Under the pieces are notes generated by a model. The model searched no databases, was not told where the DNA came from, and was given only the letters and a program-made list of their open reading frames with translations. Shown in pieces: positions 1-8,093 of a stretch of DNA of 64,000 nucleotides. The DNA comes from Pseudoalteromonas rhizosphaerae (lineage in GTDB: Bacteria > Pseudomonadota > Gammaproteobacteria > Enterobacterales > Alteromonadaceae), in NCBI RefSeq assembly GCF_902498845.1, contig NZ_CABVLM010000002.1, positions 1-64,000 on the forward strand, given 5' to 3'. Within the stretch, counting starts at the first letter, position 1. The number at the start of each line of letters is the position of its first letter. Made by a program: the position numbers and the translations under genes.

Positions 1-94
1 CTCTCCAATCGCAATGGATGAAGGTCTACGTTTCGCAATCCGCGAAGGTGGCCGTACTGTAGGTGCTGGTGTAGTAGCAACTATCGTAGAGTAA
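1..94 (+). CDS. tuf: Elongation factor Tu, C-terminal fragment
   Basis: Only the last 30 codons are in the window; the gene starts upstream. The reading frame opening at base 2 gives [17 protein letters not shown] followed by [13 protein letters not shown] and a TAA stop, the highly conserved C-terminus of EF-Tu domain 3. EF-Tu carries aminoacyl-tRNA to the ribosome. The gene is followed at once by a terminator and not by secE. With slyX, fkpA, yheS, yheT and yheU nearby, this suggests the str-operon copy (tufA); that is inference. Confidence 0.95.
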   Translation, partial: SPIAMDEGLRFAIREGGRTVGAGVVATIVE

Positions 95-121
95 TAATTA
101 ACTTTTAAGTTAATTGTTAGA

Positions 122-149
122 AAAAGGTCACTTCGGTGGCCTTTTTTAA
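122..149 (+). terminator. Rho-independent terminator after tuf
   Basis: A GGTCAC / GTGGCC stem (one G-T pair) closes a TTCG tetraloop and is followed by a run of T. It lies 28 bp after the tuf stop codon. Confidence 0.9.
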
Positions 150-213
150 TGTCTGCGATTTGAGCTGTAAGCTCTAAGCGGAAAGTTTTAAGTTGCTCGG
201 CGTTAATATGTAC

Positions 214-239
214 TTGTAGGCGAGTGGCTTGCCACCGCG
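214..239 (+). repeat. REP-like hairpin starting TTGTAGG
   Basis: The stretch starts with TTGTAGG and contains the inverted repeat GTGGC/GCCAC with flanking GC pairs. It resembles the GTAGGTCG-type hairpins at 8449, 9268 and 9421. Membership of one repeat family is inferred from the shared GTAGG lead-in and hairpin shape only. Confidence 0.4.
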
Positions 240-301
240 TTTATAACAGAAAGTAAATATATTAAATTTTCTTGCTATTTAAGTTGAGGAGATCTAGATT
301 T

Positions 302-427
302 TTACCGCTTACCGCTTACCGCTTACCGCTTACCGCTTACCGCTTACCGCTTACCGCTTACCGCTTACCGCTTACCGCTTACCGCTTACCGCTTACCGCT
401 TACCGCTTACCGCTTACCGCTTACCGC
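302..427 (+). repeat. Tandem heptamer array TTACCGC, 18 copies
   Basis: There are eighteen consecutive perfect copies of the 7-bp unit TTACCGC. The array is interrupted at base 428 by the IS element and resumes after it at 1686-1720 with five more copies. Without the IS and its 3-bp duplication the array would be 23 uninterrupted units (161 bp). It lies between tuf and the converging hydrolase gene. A 7-bp period with no spacers is a microsatellite-like array, not a CRISPR. The unit spells the repeating peptide LPLTAYR in one frame, which is not evidence of coding. Confidence 0.97.
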
Positions 428-493
428 TGTAATGGTCTAATGAAACTGGACAGGTTTATAGCGTAAAATGAGCTAAACCCAAAAGGTATCACT

Positions 494-805
494 ATGACCA
501 GAAAATCAAAAGTAACACTCAGTGCGCAACAAAAACTTGAATATGCCAAATTAATGGTAGAAGAAGGTTATACCAATAAGCAAATTGAAGAGATGTCTGG
601 CGCAGGAAAGTCAGCAGTATCACGTTGGAAGCAACAATATCTATCTGAGCTAGATGGTAAGAGCCCGGGAAATGTACAAGCACTCACACCAGAACAGCAA
701 CGTATTCAATTGCTAGAGAAGCAGCTACAGCGCGCTTTAAGGGATAATGATATATTAAAAAAAGCCACCGCTTTCTTCATTCGCGACAATCAAAATTTAA
801 AGTAA
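494..805 (+). CDS. IS3-family transposase OrfA (HTH)
   Basis: This 103-aa protein starts at an ATG preceded by AAAAGG. Residues about 10-50 form the helix-turn-helix of IS3-type OrfA (KLEYAKLMVEEGYTNKQIEE), and residues 70-92 form the leucine-zipper-like segment. The zero frame reads TTA AAA AAA GCC at 755-766, giving an A_AAA_AAA slippery heptamer (757-763). A -1 shift there joins the orfB frame before the OrfA stop, as is usual in this family. OrfA alone normally binds the terminal repeats and represses transposition. Confidence 0.93.
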   Translation: MTRKSKVTLSAQQKLEYAKLMVEEGYTNKQIEEMSGAGKSAVSRWKQQYLSELDGKSPGNVQALTPEQQRIQLLEKQLQRALRDNDILKKATAFFIRDNQNLK

Positions 806-813
806 TTAAAGCA

Positions 814-1653
814 TTGAAGAAAGCGACCCCAAGCTATACGGTATCTGAGTTGTGTCGTGCTTTAGAAGTCAGTACAAGTAGTTATTACTATGCGCCCGTC
901 GCGCCAAATAAGTCAGAGCAGGCACTGCTGGAGTTAATTAAATCTATCGCTGACGATTCTGGTTATACGTATGGTAGACGCAGAGTGAACGTTGAACTGA
1001 ATGCGTTAAATCATACGATTGGAATATATAAAACAGCGGCACTGATGAAAAAGTTGAATATAAAAGCCATCAGGCCGAAGAAAAAACATTACTACCCTAA
1101 CTCAGGTGATGAACATAAGTACGCACAGAACCTCTTAAAACGAGAGTTTAACCCTGATTCACATAACACGCATTGGGTCGGTGATATTACCTATATCAGG
1201 AACCATCAAGGGTGGAGCTACTTGGCCTGTGTGTTAGACTTATCAACGAGGGAAGTTGTAGGGTATGCCTTATCAACAAGCCCAAATGCTGAATTGGCTA
1301 TAGCAGCATTGAATAATGCTATTAAGCGTCAACAGCCGGTTCTTAATCAACTGATGTTTCATTCCGATCAGGGGTGTCAGTATTCTGCGGCCTCGTTTAG
1401 AGCTCGGTTATCACAACTAACTATAACGCAAAGTATGAGTCGTCGAGGTAATTGTTGGGGTAATGCAGTAATGGAGCGATTTTTTAGAAGTTTAAAAACA
1501 GAGCGACTGAATCGCCTGTCATTTATAAATCATCATTCAGTTATAAGTGAGGTGGACAATTATATTCAGTTTTACAATTACAAACGTAGGCATTCTACGC
1601 TTAATTATATGACGCCACATCAGAAATATAATGAATTAAAAAATGCCGCTTAG
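814..1653 (+). CDS. IS3-family transposase OrfB (DDE integrase)
   Basis: The OrfB catalytic part is made mainly as an OrfAB frameshift fusion. The listed start is a TTG, but the open frame runs back through the slippery site at 757-763, so it need not start separately. Order of domains: HTH_21-like region (YGRRRVNVEL), then an rve integrase core. Visible catalytic residues are the Asp of HWVGDITYI, the Asp of FHSDQGCQY and the Glu of NAVMERFF (an N-x3-E spacing). The C-terminus NYKRRHSTLNYMTP is typical. No stop or frameshift damage is seen. Confidence 0.93.
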   Translation: MKKATPSYTVSELCRALEVSTSSYYYAPVAPNKSEQALLELIKSIADDSGYTYGRRRVNVELNALNHTIGIYKTAALMKKLNIKAIRPKKKHYYPNSGDEHKYAQNLLKREFNPDSHNTHWVGDITYIRNHQGWSYLACVLDLSTREVVGYALSTSPNAELAIAALNNAIKRQQPVLNQLMFHSDQGCQYSAASFRARLSQLTITQSMSRRGNCWGNAVMERFFRSLKTERLNRLSFINHHSVISEVDNYIQFYNYKRRHSTLNYMTPHQKYNELKNAA

Positions 1654-1685
1654 AATCTCTACAGAATTTGTTGACCATTACACGC

Positions 1686-1720
1686 TTACCGCTTACCGCT
1701 TACCGCTTACCGCTTACCGC
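1686..1720 (+). repeat. Tandem heptamer array TTACCGC, right remnant (5 copies)
   Basis: Five perfect TTACCGC units follow the IS right end and one 3-bp target duplication. The complement of units 3-5 is translated: the hydrolase gene on the minus strand ends inside them, with its TAA stop at 1700-1702. Confidence 0.97.
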
Positions 1721-2641
1721 TTTTTTTAACTTTTTCTGCGCGCGCTTTTGTTCTGCTTTCTTAACGTGTTTGCTGATCCACTTGGTCATTTTTACCATTA
1801 ATGCTGGCGGGAAGTCATGGCCCATACCGTTTACTATCTTTAATTTAGCCTTCCTGATTTGGGCTGCGGTTTGCTTTCCAGCGGCTATTGGCATGACAGG
1901 GTCTAAACTGCCATGTATGACGAGGGTTGGGGCTTTTATTTTCGGCATTAAATGTTGCCGGCAATCACTGGCAGTAATAGCGGCAAGTTGTCGGTTAAAG
2001 CCTTGCGGGTTGTGTGCTCTATCCACTCCTAGGGTAGCTTGTTTACGCAAAGCTAGTTCATCTTGTGGATAGGCTGGGCTGCCAATTAATTGATTTAGCC
2101 TTATATTATAATGTATAGCACCATCACGACTGGCTTGGGCGCGACGATGTTTTGCAAGCTGTAAAAATAGCTTTAAATTAGACGCCGATAGCTTAGGTTT
2201 ACTCGAACTTGACATAATTGAGGTTAAGCTCAAGACCTTTTTTTTATATTTAGCTGCGATAATTTGCGCAATCATGCCGCCCATAGATGCACCGACTAAA
2301 TGCGCTTTTTTGATTTTTAATTCGGCCATTAATTCTAATACATCATTTGCCATATCATCTAAGGTGTATGGGATGCGGGATTTAATAGGTAACCGTTTAT
2401 TTAGCCATATTTTGAATAGGTTAGGGCTACCAAATTGTTCAAGTTGGCTTGAAAGACCAGTATCGCGGTTATCAAAACGGATGACTCTAAACCCTTTAGC
2501 TACTAAGCCTAAATATAATTCATCAGGCCATACTGTTAGCTGCGCTCCAAGGCCCATAATCATAATGATGACAGGCGCTGATTTCTTTCCTTTATCTTGA
2601 TAGCTAATTGTAATGCCACTTTTAATTTTAATCGTGCGCAT
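1700..2641 (-). CDS. Alpha/beta-hydrolase fold protein
   Basis: This 313-aa protein has no signal peptide and is probably a cytosolic esterase or lactonase-like hydrolase. The substrate cannot be told. The oxyanion region is MGLGAQ, the nucleophile elbow is GASMGG (Ser about 119), the acid is in HGSLDPVMP and the histidine in GMGHDFP, so the triad looks complete. Family members typically carry the FDNRDTGLSS motif seen here, as in the RdmC/aclacinomycin-methylesterase-like group. The last six residues (AVSGKR) and the stop codon are encoded by the TTACCGC heptamer array. The tail is Lys/Arg-rich (KKAEQKRAQKKLKK), so it is probably a non-essential extension. Confidence 0.85.
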   Translation of the reverse strand: MRTIKIKSGITISYQDKGKKSAPVIIMIMGLGAQLTVWPDELYLGLVAKGFRVIRFDNRDTGLSSQLEQFGSPNLFKIWLNKRLPIKSRIPYTLDDMANDVLELMAELKIKKAHLVGASMGGMIAQIIAAKYKKKVLSLTSIMSSSSKPKLSASNLKLFLQLAKHRRAQASRDGAIHYNIRLNQLIGSPAYPQDELALRKQATLGVDRAHNPQGFNRQLAAITASDCRQHLMPKIKAPTLVIHGSLDPVMPIAAGKQTAAQIRKAKLKIVNGMGHDFPPALMVKMTKWISKHVKKAEQKRAQKKLKKAVSGKR

Positions 2642-2764
2642 ATTGCGTTATGTCGATAGCTTATTTAGCGACTTATGCAAAACAGTATAGTTAAAACTCA
2701 GTAATCCTTCATGAGTAGAAATATGAATTTTTTATATCAGAATGAGAGCCGTTTTTTAATACGT

Positions 2765-3670
2765 TTAACCTTCAGCATGTTTTCGCAGTTCTGCTAGCAT
2801 GCTTTCATTGCCAATCATTTCATCAAGTACAGAGCGGACATTATCATCACTAGTGTGCTGGTAAAGTGATAAAATATGCTTGGCAATTTGTTGGCTATTG
2901 CCATCTTCTGAGCTTTGCGATTGATAGTATTGCGATATCAATCCTTGCCCCGCTAAACGGCGAATATAATCGTTAGACTCATGCTGCAGTAGTGAAGTAA
3001 AGCGCTCAGTCAGGCGTTGATCGATTACGGGTGCTTGAGTTATGACTTCAATGGCTTGAATTTTGAATTTCTCATCATCACTATTAGCGGCCAGCTCTAA
3101 AATATAATCGACTACCACAAAGTCATACTCAGGTATTTTTGATTTATTCAAAATATACATATTCATTTGTAGTTGAGTTAGGGCTGCGAGTCTATCGATG
3201 TCTGTGGCATTTGGGTCGAGTATTTGCTCTCGTAATTGTGTGGTTATTTTTTTCGCATAGTCAGAGTCTGACTTTATGCGTAGTTCATAGTCTTGAGGTA
3301 AGTCGGCATAAAAACCGTAGAGTGGGTTGCTTTCACGCATTTCATCTATTTCTTGCTGTTCTTTTTCCGTCAGTACGGCAAGCACTAACTCCTTAAAGTC
3401 ATCGTTATTATATTCTTGATCTATAGAAGTATTTTTTATTTTTAGGCTGGTAACTTGTCGCTGTAAAGATATTATTTTGTTATGCAATTGGGTAACTGAA
3501 AGTTCGTTGCTGTCATTATTCAGTGGCATATTAGTAACAATGATCGATGACTGTTCAGTGCTACTTTTGTCGTTAGGTAAACTCACTGATTTGAAAAATG
3601 TACCGTAACACGAGATCACAAGTGCGGCTGAGGCAAGGGCTATTGCGACTGATCCTTTACTAATAGGCAT
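2765..3670 (-). CDS. Membrane-anchored protein with HEAT-like C-terminus, unknown function
   Basis: I do not recognise this 301-aa protein. Residues about 7-29 form one hydrophobic segment, either an uncleaved anchor or a signal peptide. A short coiled coil follows (about 58-80, QLHNKIISLQRQVTSLK). The C-terminal half is alpha-helical, with alternating helices resembling HEAT/armadillo-type repeats (LAALTQLQMN, KIQAIEVITQ, RRLAGQGLIS). The bulk is probably periplasmic. It is monocistronic, with about 120 bp on its 3' side and 170 bp on its 5' side. Confidence 0.7.
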   Translation of the reverse strand: MPISKGSVAIALASAALVISCYGTFFKSVSLPNDKSSTEQSSIIVTNMPLNNDSNELSVTQLHNKIISLQRQVTSLKIKNTSIDQEYNNDDFKELVLAVLTEKEQQEIDEMRESNPLYGFYADLPQDYELRIKSDSDYAKKITTQLREQILDPNATDIDRLAALTQLQMNMYILNKSKIPEYDFVVVDYILELAANSDDEKFKIQAIEVITQAPVIDQRLTERFTSLLQHESNDYIRRLAGQGLISQYYQSQSSEDGNSQQIAKHILSLYQHTSDDNVRSVLDEMIGNESMLAELRKHAEG

Positions 3671-3891
3671 GTGGTGGAGGCTCCATATTTGAAAAGGCGT
3701 AATTTACCGCTTTTGGGGCTATAAGTCTGTTAAAAGATGTAGAAAGTTAAGTGTGCTTCAGCGTATTATAATTTATTCGCTAAGTATGATTGATAACGAA
3801 GATTAATTTTATTTTTAATTAAGCAAGGAGACTCTTCTCTTTGCAAACATCATGTTGTTTGGTCGTTGTATACAGCACGGAAAAGAAAAAT

Positions 3892-4569
3892 ATGAATATA
3901 CTTAAGTGGTTTTTTATTGCGTTGTTTTTGCTCCTATCGGGGTGCGCAACAAAGCAAGAAAAGGTTAAAAAAGACAGTGTCAAAAAAGCAACCCTCAGCA
4001 TCGCAGATAATCGCAAACCGCTTGGTAAAGTTGGTGTGATTACGCTGATTGGTGATAACTTACTTTGTACGCATACAGGGGTTACGGTATTCAGCAATGA
4101 ACGGCAGTTGTATGCGCTCCCTACGGATTTAAATGAGCTGCTAACGCAGCGGATAATTGCGCGCTTTGCTGGTTTTGATACCACATTAGTGCCGTTAAAT
4201 AAGCAATCTATGTCGATCATTAATACTGATGTAGGCGTCTCGCGATGGAGCAACATTGAGTTTAATAATCAACAAAATGTAGACACGGTTTTGATTTTCA
4301 GTGGCGCGTTTAAATATAGATCTAAAGACGGTTATTATAAAGATGAAAATGCGCTTCATACCTATGCTGAGTTTTTTGTATATGATGTGTCTTCAGGTGA
4401 TTTACTAGCTGAGTCAACGCATTACCAGTACAACTTGTTTGACGCGTTTAGCTGTACACAAAGCACATTTGCGACAACAGGAACGATGTATGAGTTGATA
4501 AAAATGGCAGGGGCCACGTCTCAAGAGAAATTGATAAATGAGATTTTTCAGCCATCAAAGAGTAATTAG
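3892..4569 (+). CDS. Putative lipoprotein, unknown function
   Basis: The start chosen is the ATG at 3892 because it gives a clean lipoprotein signal: MNILKW, a hydrophobic core, then the lipobox LLSGC (Cys 18). A TTG start at 3841 would add 17 residues in front of the signal and is unlikely. The mature part is Lys-rich at first (KQEKVKKDSVKK), then mixed alpha/beta, with two further cysteines. It ends convergently with the dipeptidase gene, with a shared hairpin terminator between them. No family recognised. Confidence 0.75.
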   Translation: MNILKWFFIALFLLLSGCATKQEKVKKDSVKKATLSIADNRKPLGKVGVITLIGDNLLCTHTGVTVFSNERQLYALPTDLNELLTQRIIARFAGFDTTLVPLNKQSMSIINTDVGVSRWSNIEFNNQQNVDTVLIFSGAFKYRSKDGYYKDENALHTYAEFFVYDVSSGDLLAESTHYQYNLFDAFSCTQSTFATTGTMYELIKMAGATSQEKLINEIFQPSKSN

Positions 4570-4593
4570 GCCCTGAACCTCAGGACCTAATTA
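4563..4593. terminator. Bidirectional hairpin terminator
   Basis: The inverted repeat ATTAGG-c-CCTGA / TCAGG-a-CCTAAT has one internal mismatch and AT-rich flanks. It lies between two convergent genes and overlaps the stop codon of the lipoprotein gene. Confidence 0.6.
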
Positions 4594-4601
4594 TTTATCA
4601 A

Positions 4602-5795
4602 TTAATGTTTTTTTGCATACTGTTCGGCTTGTTGCCATACGCGCAGCACATTGCCACTGAGGATTTTTTTGATATCTTTGTCACTGTAACCACGATCCAT
4701 TAATCCTTGCACTAGATTCGGGTAGCTAGATACATCTTTTAAGCCTACTGGCAGTGAATCGCCAACACCATCGTAATCAGAGCCGATGCCAACGTAATCG
4801 ATACCAATTAGCTCAACAACGTGATCAATATGCTCAAGTACTTGCTCAAGACTCGCAAATGGATACGGGTTTTTAGCACGATACGCGGCATCAAAATCTT
4901 GACTTAATTTAGTGCCTTCTTTTTTTGCCGACTCTTTTTTACTCTTTAACTGCTTGCCCCAATCACCTGCTTTAGCGGTTACAAAGCTTGAACCAAAGTT
5001 TATTTGAATAACCCCGCCGTTCTTTTTCAGCGCTAGTAGCATATCGTCATCCATATTACGCTCAAAACCAGGCGTATATTTGCGCAGTGATGAGTGTGAG
5101 GCAATAACCGGTGTTTTAGATAGCTCCATTACTTGATAAAATGCATCATCTGAAATATGTGAAACATCAATCAGCATGCCGATATTGTTCATCTCAGTAA
5201 CCAGTTTTTTACCAAATGGGCTTAGACCTTTCCATTTACGGCGAATATCATAAGATGAATCTGAAATATGGTTGCTTTGTGAATGAGCAAGGGTGATATA
5301 GCGTACACCACGATCAAAAAAGTGCTGTAGGTTTGCCATGTCACCTTCAATTGGTGAGCCGTTTTCCATCCCCATTGCTATCGACATTTTGCCTTGTTTG
5401 AACTGCTTTTTAATATCATTCGTTGAATCGGCAATAGCAAATTTGTCAGGGGCGCGCTGGGCAATTGCTTCCATACTATCAATGAGTTGATTTGCTAGCT
5501 GAAAGCTTTTACCTTTCCCTTCAAACTCCAAATGCGCAGGAATATAAATCGACATAAATGGCGCATTTAAGCCACCTTTAACTGCGCGTGGGTAGTCAAA
5601 ATCACCGTCATCAGTGGCTTTAGTAACATCAGCCCATTTAGCATGAATACGGTACGGCACATCGATATGAGTATCGATTAAAATAGTGTCTTTGGTGAGT
5701 TTAATTGCTTTAGCTGATGCGCTAATGTCTGCACCTTGCACTTGGCTTGATAAAGCAAGTGCAACGGCAATAACTACTGAGCTTAGTTTTATCAT
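4602..5795 (-). CDS. Membrane (renal-type) dipeptidase, peptidase M19
   Basis: This 397-aa protein is a zinc dipeptidase of family M19, probably exported: MIKLSSVVIAVALALSSQVQ is a signal peptide with cleavage near QG-AD. The start at 5795 is preferred over 5825 because it is preceded by AAAGAG and begins the signal sequence directly. Zinc-site motifs are the DTHIDV segment (H-x-D), the Glu of GMENGSPIEG, the HSQSNH and SHSSLR histidines, and GIGSDYDGVGD. It would cleave dipeptides in the periplasm. It lies downstream of yheU on the same strand. Confidence 0.9.
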   Translation of the reverse strand: MIKLSSVVIAVALALSSQVQGADISASAKAIKLTKDTILIDTHIDVPYRIHAKWADVTKATDDGDFDYPRAVKGGLNAPFMSIYIPAHLEFEGKGKSFQLANQLIDSMEAIAQRAPDKFAIADSTNDIKKQFKQGKMSIAMGMENGSPIEGDMANLQHFFDRGVRYITLAHSQSNHISDSSYDIRRKWKGLSPFGKKLVTEMNNIGMLIDVSHISDDAFYQVMELSKTPVIASHSSLRKYTPGFERNMDDDMLLALKKNGGVIQINFGSSFVTAKAGDWGKQLKSKKESAKKEGTKLSQDFDAAYRAKNPYPFASLEQVLEHIDHVVELIGIDYVGIGSDYDGVGDSLPVGLKDVSSYPNLVQGLMDRGYSDKDIKKILSGNVLRVWQQAEQYAKKH

Positions 5796-5854
5796 TTTTA
5801 ATGGCTCTTTTAGTAAAAAAGCCATTGTCTATTTTTACAACTAGGGTTACAAGT

Positions 5855-6100
5855 TTACTCGTTAAATTGTGTTTCACTTTGCAGTGCTTTAAATTCACCT
5901 TTAGAAATAATAGTAACTGATTCGTGCAGTTCTGAAAAAAACACCATGGCATCGCCATTTTGTAGTTGTTGTTTTACTTGCGCCACTTTACTTTCAATAC
6001 TGAATTCTTGCTCACCGTAATCGGTGCCTTCACGTAGCACATAACTTTCAATTAAATTGTATAGAGTGTCTTTATCTAGTTGCTCATGGGGAATGATCAT
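5855..6100 (-). CDS. yheU: YheU family protein
   Basis: This 81-aa protein starts with [19 protein letters not shown] and contains REGTDYG, both hallmarks of the small YheU family. The function is not established. The ATG at 6100 overlaps the yheT stop in an ATGA arrangement, which favours this start over an extended one at 6157 and indicates translational coupling. The yheT-yheU order is the same as in E. coli. Confidence 0.88.
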   Translation of the reverse strand: MIIPHEQLDKDTLYNLIESYVLREGTDYGEQEFSIESKVAQVKQQLQNGDAMVFFSELHESVTIISKGEFKALQSETQFNE

Positions 6101-7077
6101 AGCTGCTCTTTTTTGACGATTTGGGTGAAGAAATCTGGCACTACATGCTCTAACCAATAAATCGGTTTAAATGGATTTTTTCCACTTATAAAGCCAACAT
6201 GGCCGCCTTTTTCTGAGACTTGCAGCGTAACATGCTCACTAACATCTTGCCTACTGGGTACAGCTTTAATTGACAGCATTGGGTCGTCTTTCGCATGAAC
6301 AATTAATGTGGGTGTTGTAATGTGTTTTAAATAAGGCTTAGCGCTGGCTTGTTGATAGTAATCTTCAGCACCAATAAAACCATGTAAAGGAGCTGTCAGT
6401 TTATCGTCAAACTGCCATAAATCATCAATTTCCATTAGCTGATCTGGTGTTAAATCAATCTGTTTTGTGATTTGCGGTAATTTACGCTGCATCGATTTTT
6501 TCATGCGATCGAGTAAATACTTTTGATAAATCTTAGCCAAACTTTTACGAATAACTTGGCATGATGGCGACAAATCATAAGGAGCTGAAACAACCGCCGC
6601 GCCATCAAGTAAACATTGTTCGCCTTGTTCACCTAAGTATTTGGCCAGTACGTTACCGCCGAGTGAAAAGCCAACTGCAACCATCAAGCGATCTGGAAAC
6701 TGCTGCTTAAGTTGTTTTATAAAAAAATCGAGATCGCCGGTTTCGCCACTATGATATGCACGGGGTAGGCGGTTAACTTCAGTAGAACAGTTACGAAAAT
6801 GCATTAAAACAACACTAAACCCCTGCTTTTTGAGGGCTTTCATCATGCCTTTTGCATAAAAGCTATTGATATTACCTTCCAGGCCATGCAATACAATTGC
6901 CAGCGGCGCGTTATCGTTTTTGGGTTGTGACCAAGCGAGCTCTAAAAAATCGCCGTCGGGAGTATCAAGCTGCTCTAATTGGTAGCGAGTATTATGAAAA
7001 GGCCGAAAAAACCGTGGCATAATGGTTTGCACATGGCGATTAGTCATCCACCAAGCTGGCTTGAAATCTGTAGACAT
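6097..7077 (-). CDS. yheT: YheT family alpha/beta hydrolase
   Basis: This 326-aa protein belongs to the YheT/EMB8 family of hydrolases. Recognisable segments are the N-terminal [14 protein letters not shown], the HGLEGN oxyanion loop, the [14 protein letters not shown] nucleophile elbow, HAKDDP (acid) and KGGHVGF (histidine). The physiological substrate is unknown. There is no signal peptide. It is followed by yheU with a 4-bp overlap. In E. coli yheS lies directly upstream; here about 2.8 kb of other material separates them. Confidence 0.92.
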   Translation of the reverse strand: MSTDFKPAWWMTNRHVQTIMPRFFRPFHNTRYQLEQLDTPDGDFLELAWSQPKNDNAPLAIVLHGLEGNINSFYAKGMMKALKKQGFSVVLMHFRNCSTEVNRLPRAYHSGETGDLDFFIKQLKQQFPDRLMVAVGFSLGGNVLAKYLGEQGEQCLLDGAAVVSAPYDLSPSCQVIRKSLAKIYQKYLLDRMKKSMQRKLPQITKQIDLTPDQLMEIDDLWQFDDKLTAPLHGFIGAEDYYQQASAKPYLKHITTPTLIVHAKDDPMLSIKAVPSRQDVSEHVTLQVSEKGGHVGFISGKNPFKPIYWLEHVVPDFFTQIVKKEQL

Positions 7078-7131
7078 AAGTTAAAACATGTTTAGCTAAT
7101 AGAATCGCTAGTGTAACAAACTTTTAATAAT

Positions 7132-7167
7132 AAAAAGCCCCTAATCAAATAACTTGATAGGGGCTTT
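7132..7167 (-). terminator. Hairpin terminator after the 48-aa gene
   Basis: The inverted repeat AGCCCCTA-a-TCAA / TTGA-TAGGGGCT has A and T runs on either side. It follows the stop of the small minus-strand gene (7179) and precedes yheT, so yheT probably has its own promoter at 7078-7130. Confidence 0.85.
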
Positions 7168-7178
7168 GTGCGTCGTGC

Positions 7179-7325
7179 TTAATTCTGATTGGGTGTTTTG
7201 TCGTCATGTACTTTTTTGATAAAAAAGTACACAAAGAAAAGGCATAAACTGATCACTACTCCCAGAAAACCAAATGATAAAAATAGTACTGGGTCACTAA
7301 AAAAGTCTCTGAAGAATACGTCCAT
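7179..7325 (-). CDS. Small membrane protein, DUF3149-like (48 aa)
   Basis: A short gene with a strong ribosome site (TAGGAGG, 6 nt before the ATG at 7325). The product starts MDVFFRDFFSDPVLFL, has a single long hydrophobic helix (about residues 14-37) and ends in a charged cytoplasmic-type tail (KKVHDDKTPNQN). Size, the DPV motif and the FFIKKV helix end resemble the DUF3149 family of small inner-membrane proteins; that assignment is from memory of the family. Two FNR-like sites lie 55-118 bp upstream, so low-oxygen control is likely. It has its own terminator. Confidence 0.75.
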   Translation of the reverse strand: MDVFFRDFFSDPVLFLSFGFLGVVISLCLFFVYFFIKKVHDDKTPNQN

Positions 7326-7379
7326 AAATGCCTCCTAATGTCTATGGGTTCATCATAGTGCGAGTTGGCAGAGGCTGAT

Positions 7380-7393
7380 ATGATCCAGATCAA
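7380..7393. promoter_or_regulatory. FNR-like box, proximal
   Basis: ATGATCCAGATCAA matches the FNR consensus TTGAT-N4-ATCAA at 9 of 10 positions. Its centre is about 61 bp before the start codon of the 48-aa gene, which would place a transcription start about 20 bp before that codon if the site sits at -41.5. Confidence 0.6.
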
Positions 7394-7429
7394 GCTATTT
7401 TGTTGATTATAAAAAGCGTGATTGAGAAG

Positions 7430-7443
7430 TTGATTTGGATCAA
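7430..7443. promoter_or_regulatory. FNR box, distal, perfect match
   Basis: TTGATTTGGATCAA is an exact match to the FNR consensus TTGAT-N4-ATCAA. It lies 50 bp (centre to centre) from the proximal box, in the region between the 48-aa gene (minus) and the membrane/HTH pair (plus). Confidence 0.7.
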
Positions 7444-7524
7444 CAAAGTTAAGTCAAGTGGCGGAGTGACTGGTAAGGGGGGGGTAGGCAAAGTAAAGTA
7501 AAATAAACTTGAAGTCAAAAAAAA

Positions 7525-7553
7525 TTGACATGTTTAAAAAATAGCCTTAACTT
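7525..7553 (+). promoter_or_regulatory. Candidate sigma-70 promoter of the membrane/HTH pair
   Basis: A perfect -35 hexamer TTGACA at 7525 is followed after 17 bp by a weak -10, TAACTT (7548). The inverted repeat GTCAA-N6-TTGAC (7514-7529) overlaps the -35 and could be an operator for the HTH protein encoded downstream (inference). Confidence 0.45.
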
Positions 7554-7592
7554 AGTTGGTGTCAAAAATATTTTACTTGGAGTTAATTATAT

Positions 7593-8093
7593 ATGACTCG
7601 TTCAGAACAGTTGAAAGAGCTTTTACAAAGTATAAGCTTTAGAGAGCTTACGCTTAGTATCGATTTATTGGTCAGCGTATATATTTCGTTTTTTTATGTA
7701 GACAGCTTAATTAACGCAACTACAGAGCAGCTCGCTTCGGTCTCTTGGCTGTCAGGGTTACTGCTACAGGTATTAACTTACTCTGTGGTACTTATGGTAT
7801 TGAGCTATTTATTGCTCGCATTCATTAGTGATAACGAGTTAAAACAGCCACTTGATGTTAGGGAAAAACAAATAAATTTAATTGGTTATAAGTATAAAGC
7901 GGTAATTTTACAAGTGGGTATTTGTATTGCTATTTTTCAATATCAAATTGAAGCAAATGGTTGGGGGCCTGCTATTGAATACAACATTCCTTATTTACCT
8001 ATGCATGTGATGGTAGGTGCTTTTTTAATTGCTGAAATAACGAACTACATAGCGCAGTTATATAAAGGTAGAACGGGTGATATCTATGAGTGA
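7593..8093 (+). CDS. Four-helix membrane protein of an HTH-coupled pair
   Basis: I recognise no named family for this 166-aa integral membrane protein. About four hydrophobic helices are visible (near 21-38, 50-75, 100-117, 128-148). A charged loop (SDNELKQPLDVREKQ) lies between helices 2 and 3. The gene has a GGAG ribosome site. Its last codons overlap the next gene (ATGAGTGA), so the two are co-translated. Small membrane protein plus Xre-type regulator pairs are common, and the regulator usually controls its own operon. Confidence 0.75.
   Translation: MTRSEQLKELLQSISFRELTLSIDLLVSVYISFFYVDSLINATTEQLASVSWLSGLLLQVLTYSVVLMVLSYLLLAFISDNELKQPLDVREKQINLIGYKYKAVILQVGICIAIFQYQIEANGWGPAIEYNIPYLPMHVMVGAFLIAEITNYIAQLYKGRTGDIYE

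Larger units (their letters stand above)
428..1682 (+). mobile_element. Complete IS3-family insertion sequence
   Basis: The element is 1255 bp. Both ends read TGTAATGGTC going inwards (the first 10 bp of the terminal inverted repeats match exactly, and the similarity continues imperfectly to about 26 bp). It is flanked by the direct repeat CGC at 425-427 and 1683-1685, the 3-bp target duplication typical of IS3-family transposition. It carries orfA and orfB in overlapping frames with an A7 slippery run, so a -1 frameshift would make the OrfAB transposase. DDE residues look intact. The element appears complete and potentially active. The target is inside the TTACCGC array. Confidence 0.95.

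Noticed and set aside
302..427. CRISPR array
   Set aside because: The units are 7 bp and directly adjacent, with no spacers and no cas genes nearby.
272..466. Open frame of 64 codons with LPLTAYR repeats
   Set aside because: It is simply the heptamer array translated (21 bp equals three units), it runs on into the IS left end, and it has no ribosome site.
1668..2072. Plus-strand open frame of 134 codons
   Set aside because: It starts in the IS end and repeat array and is antisense to the well-supported hydrolase gene.
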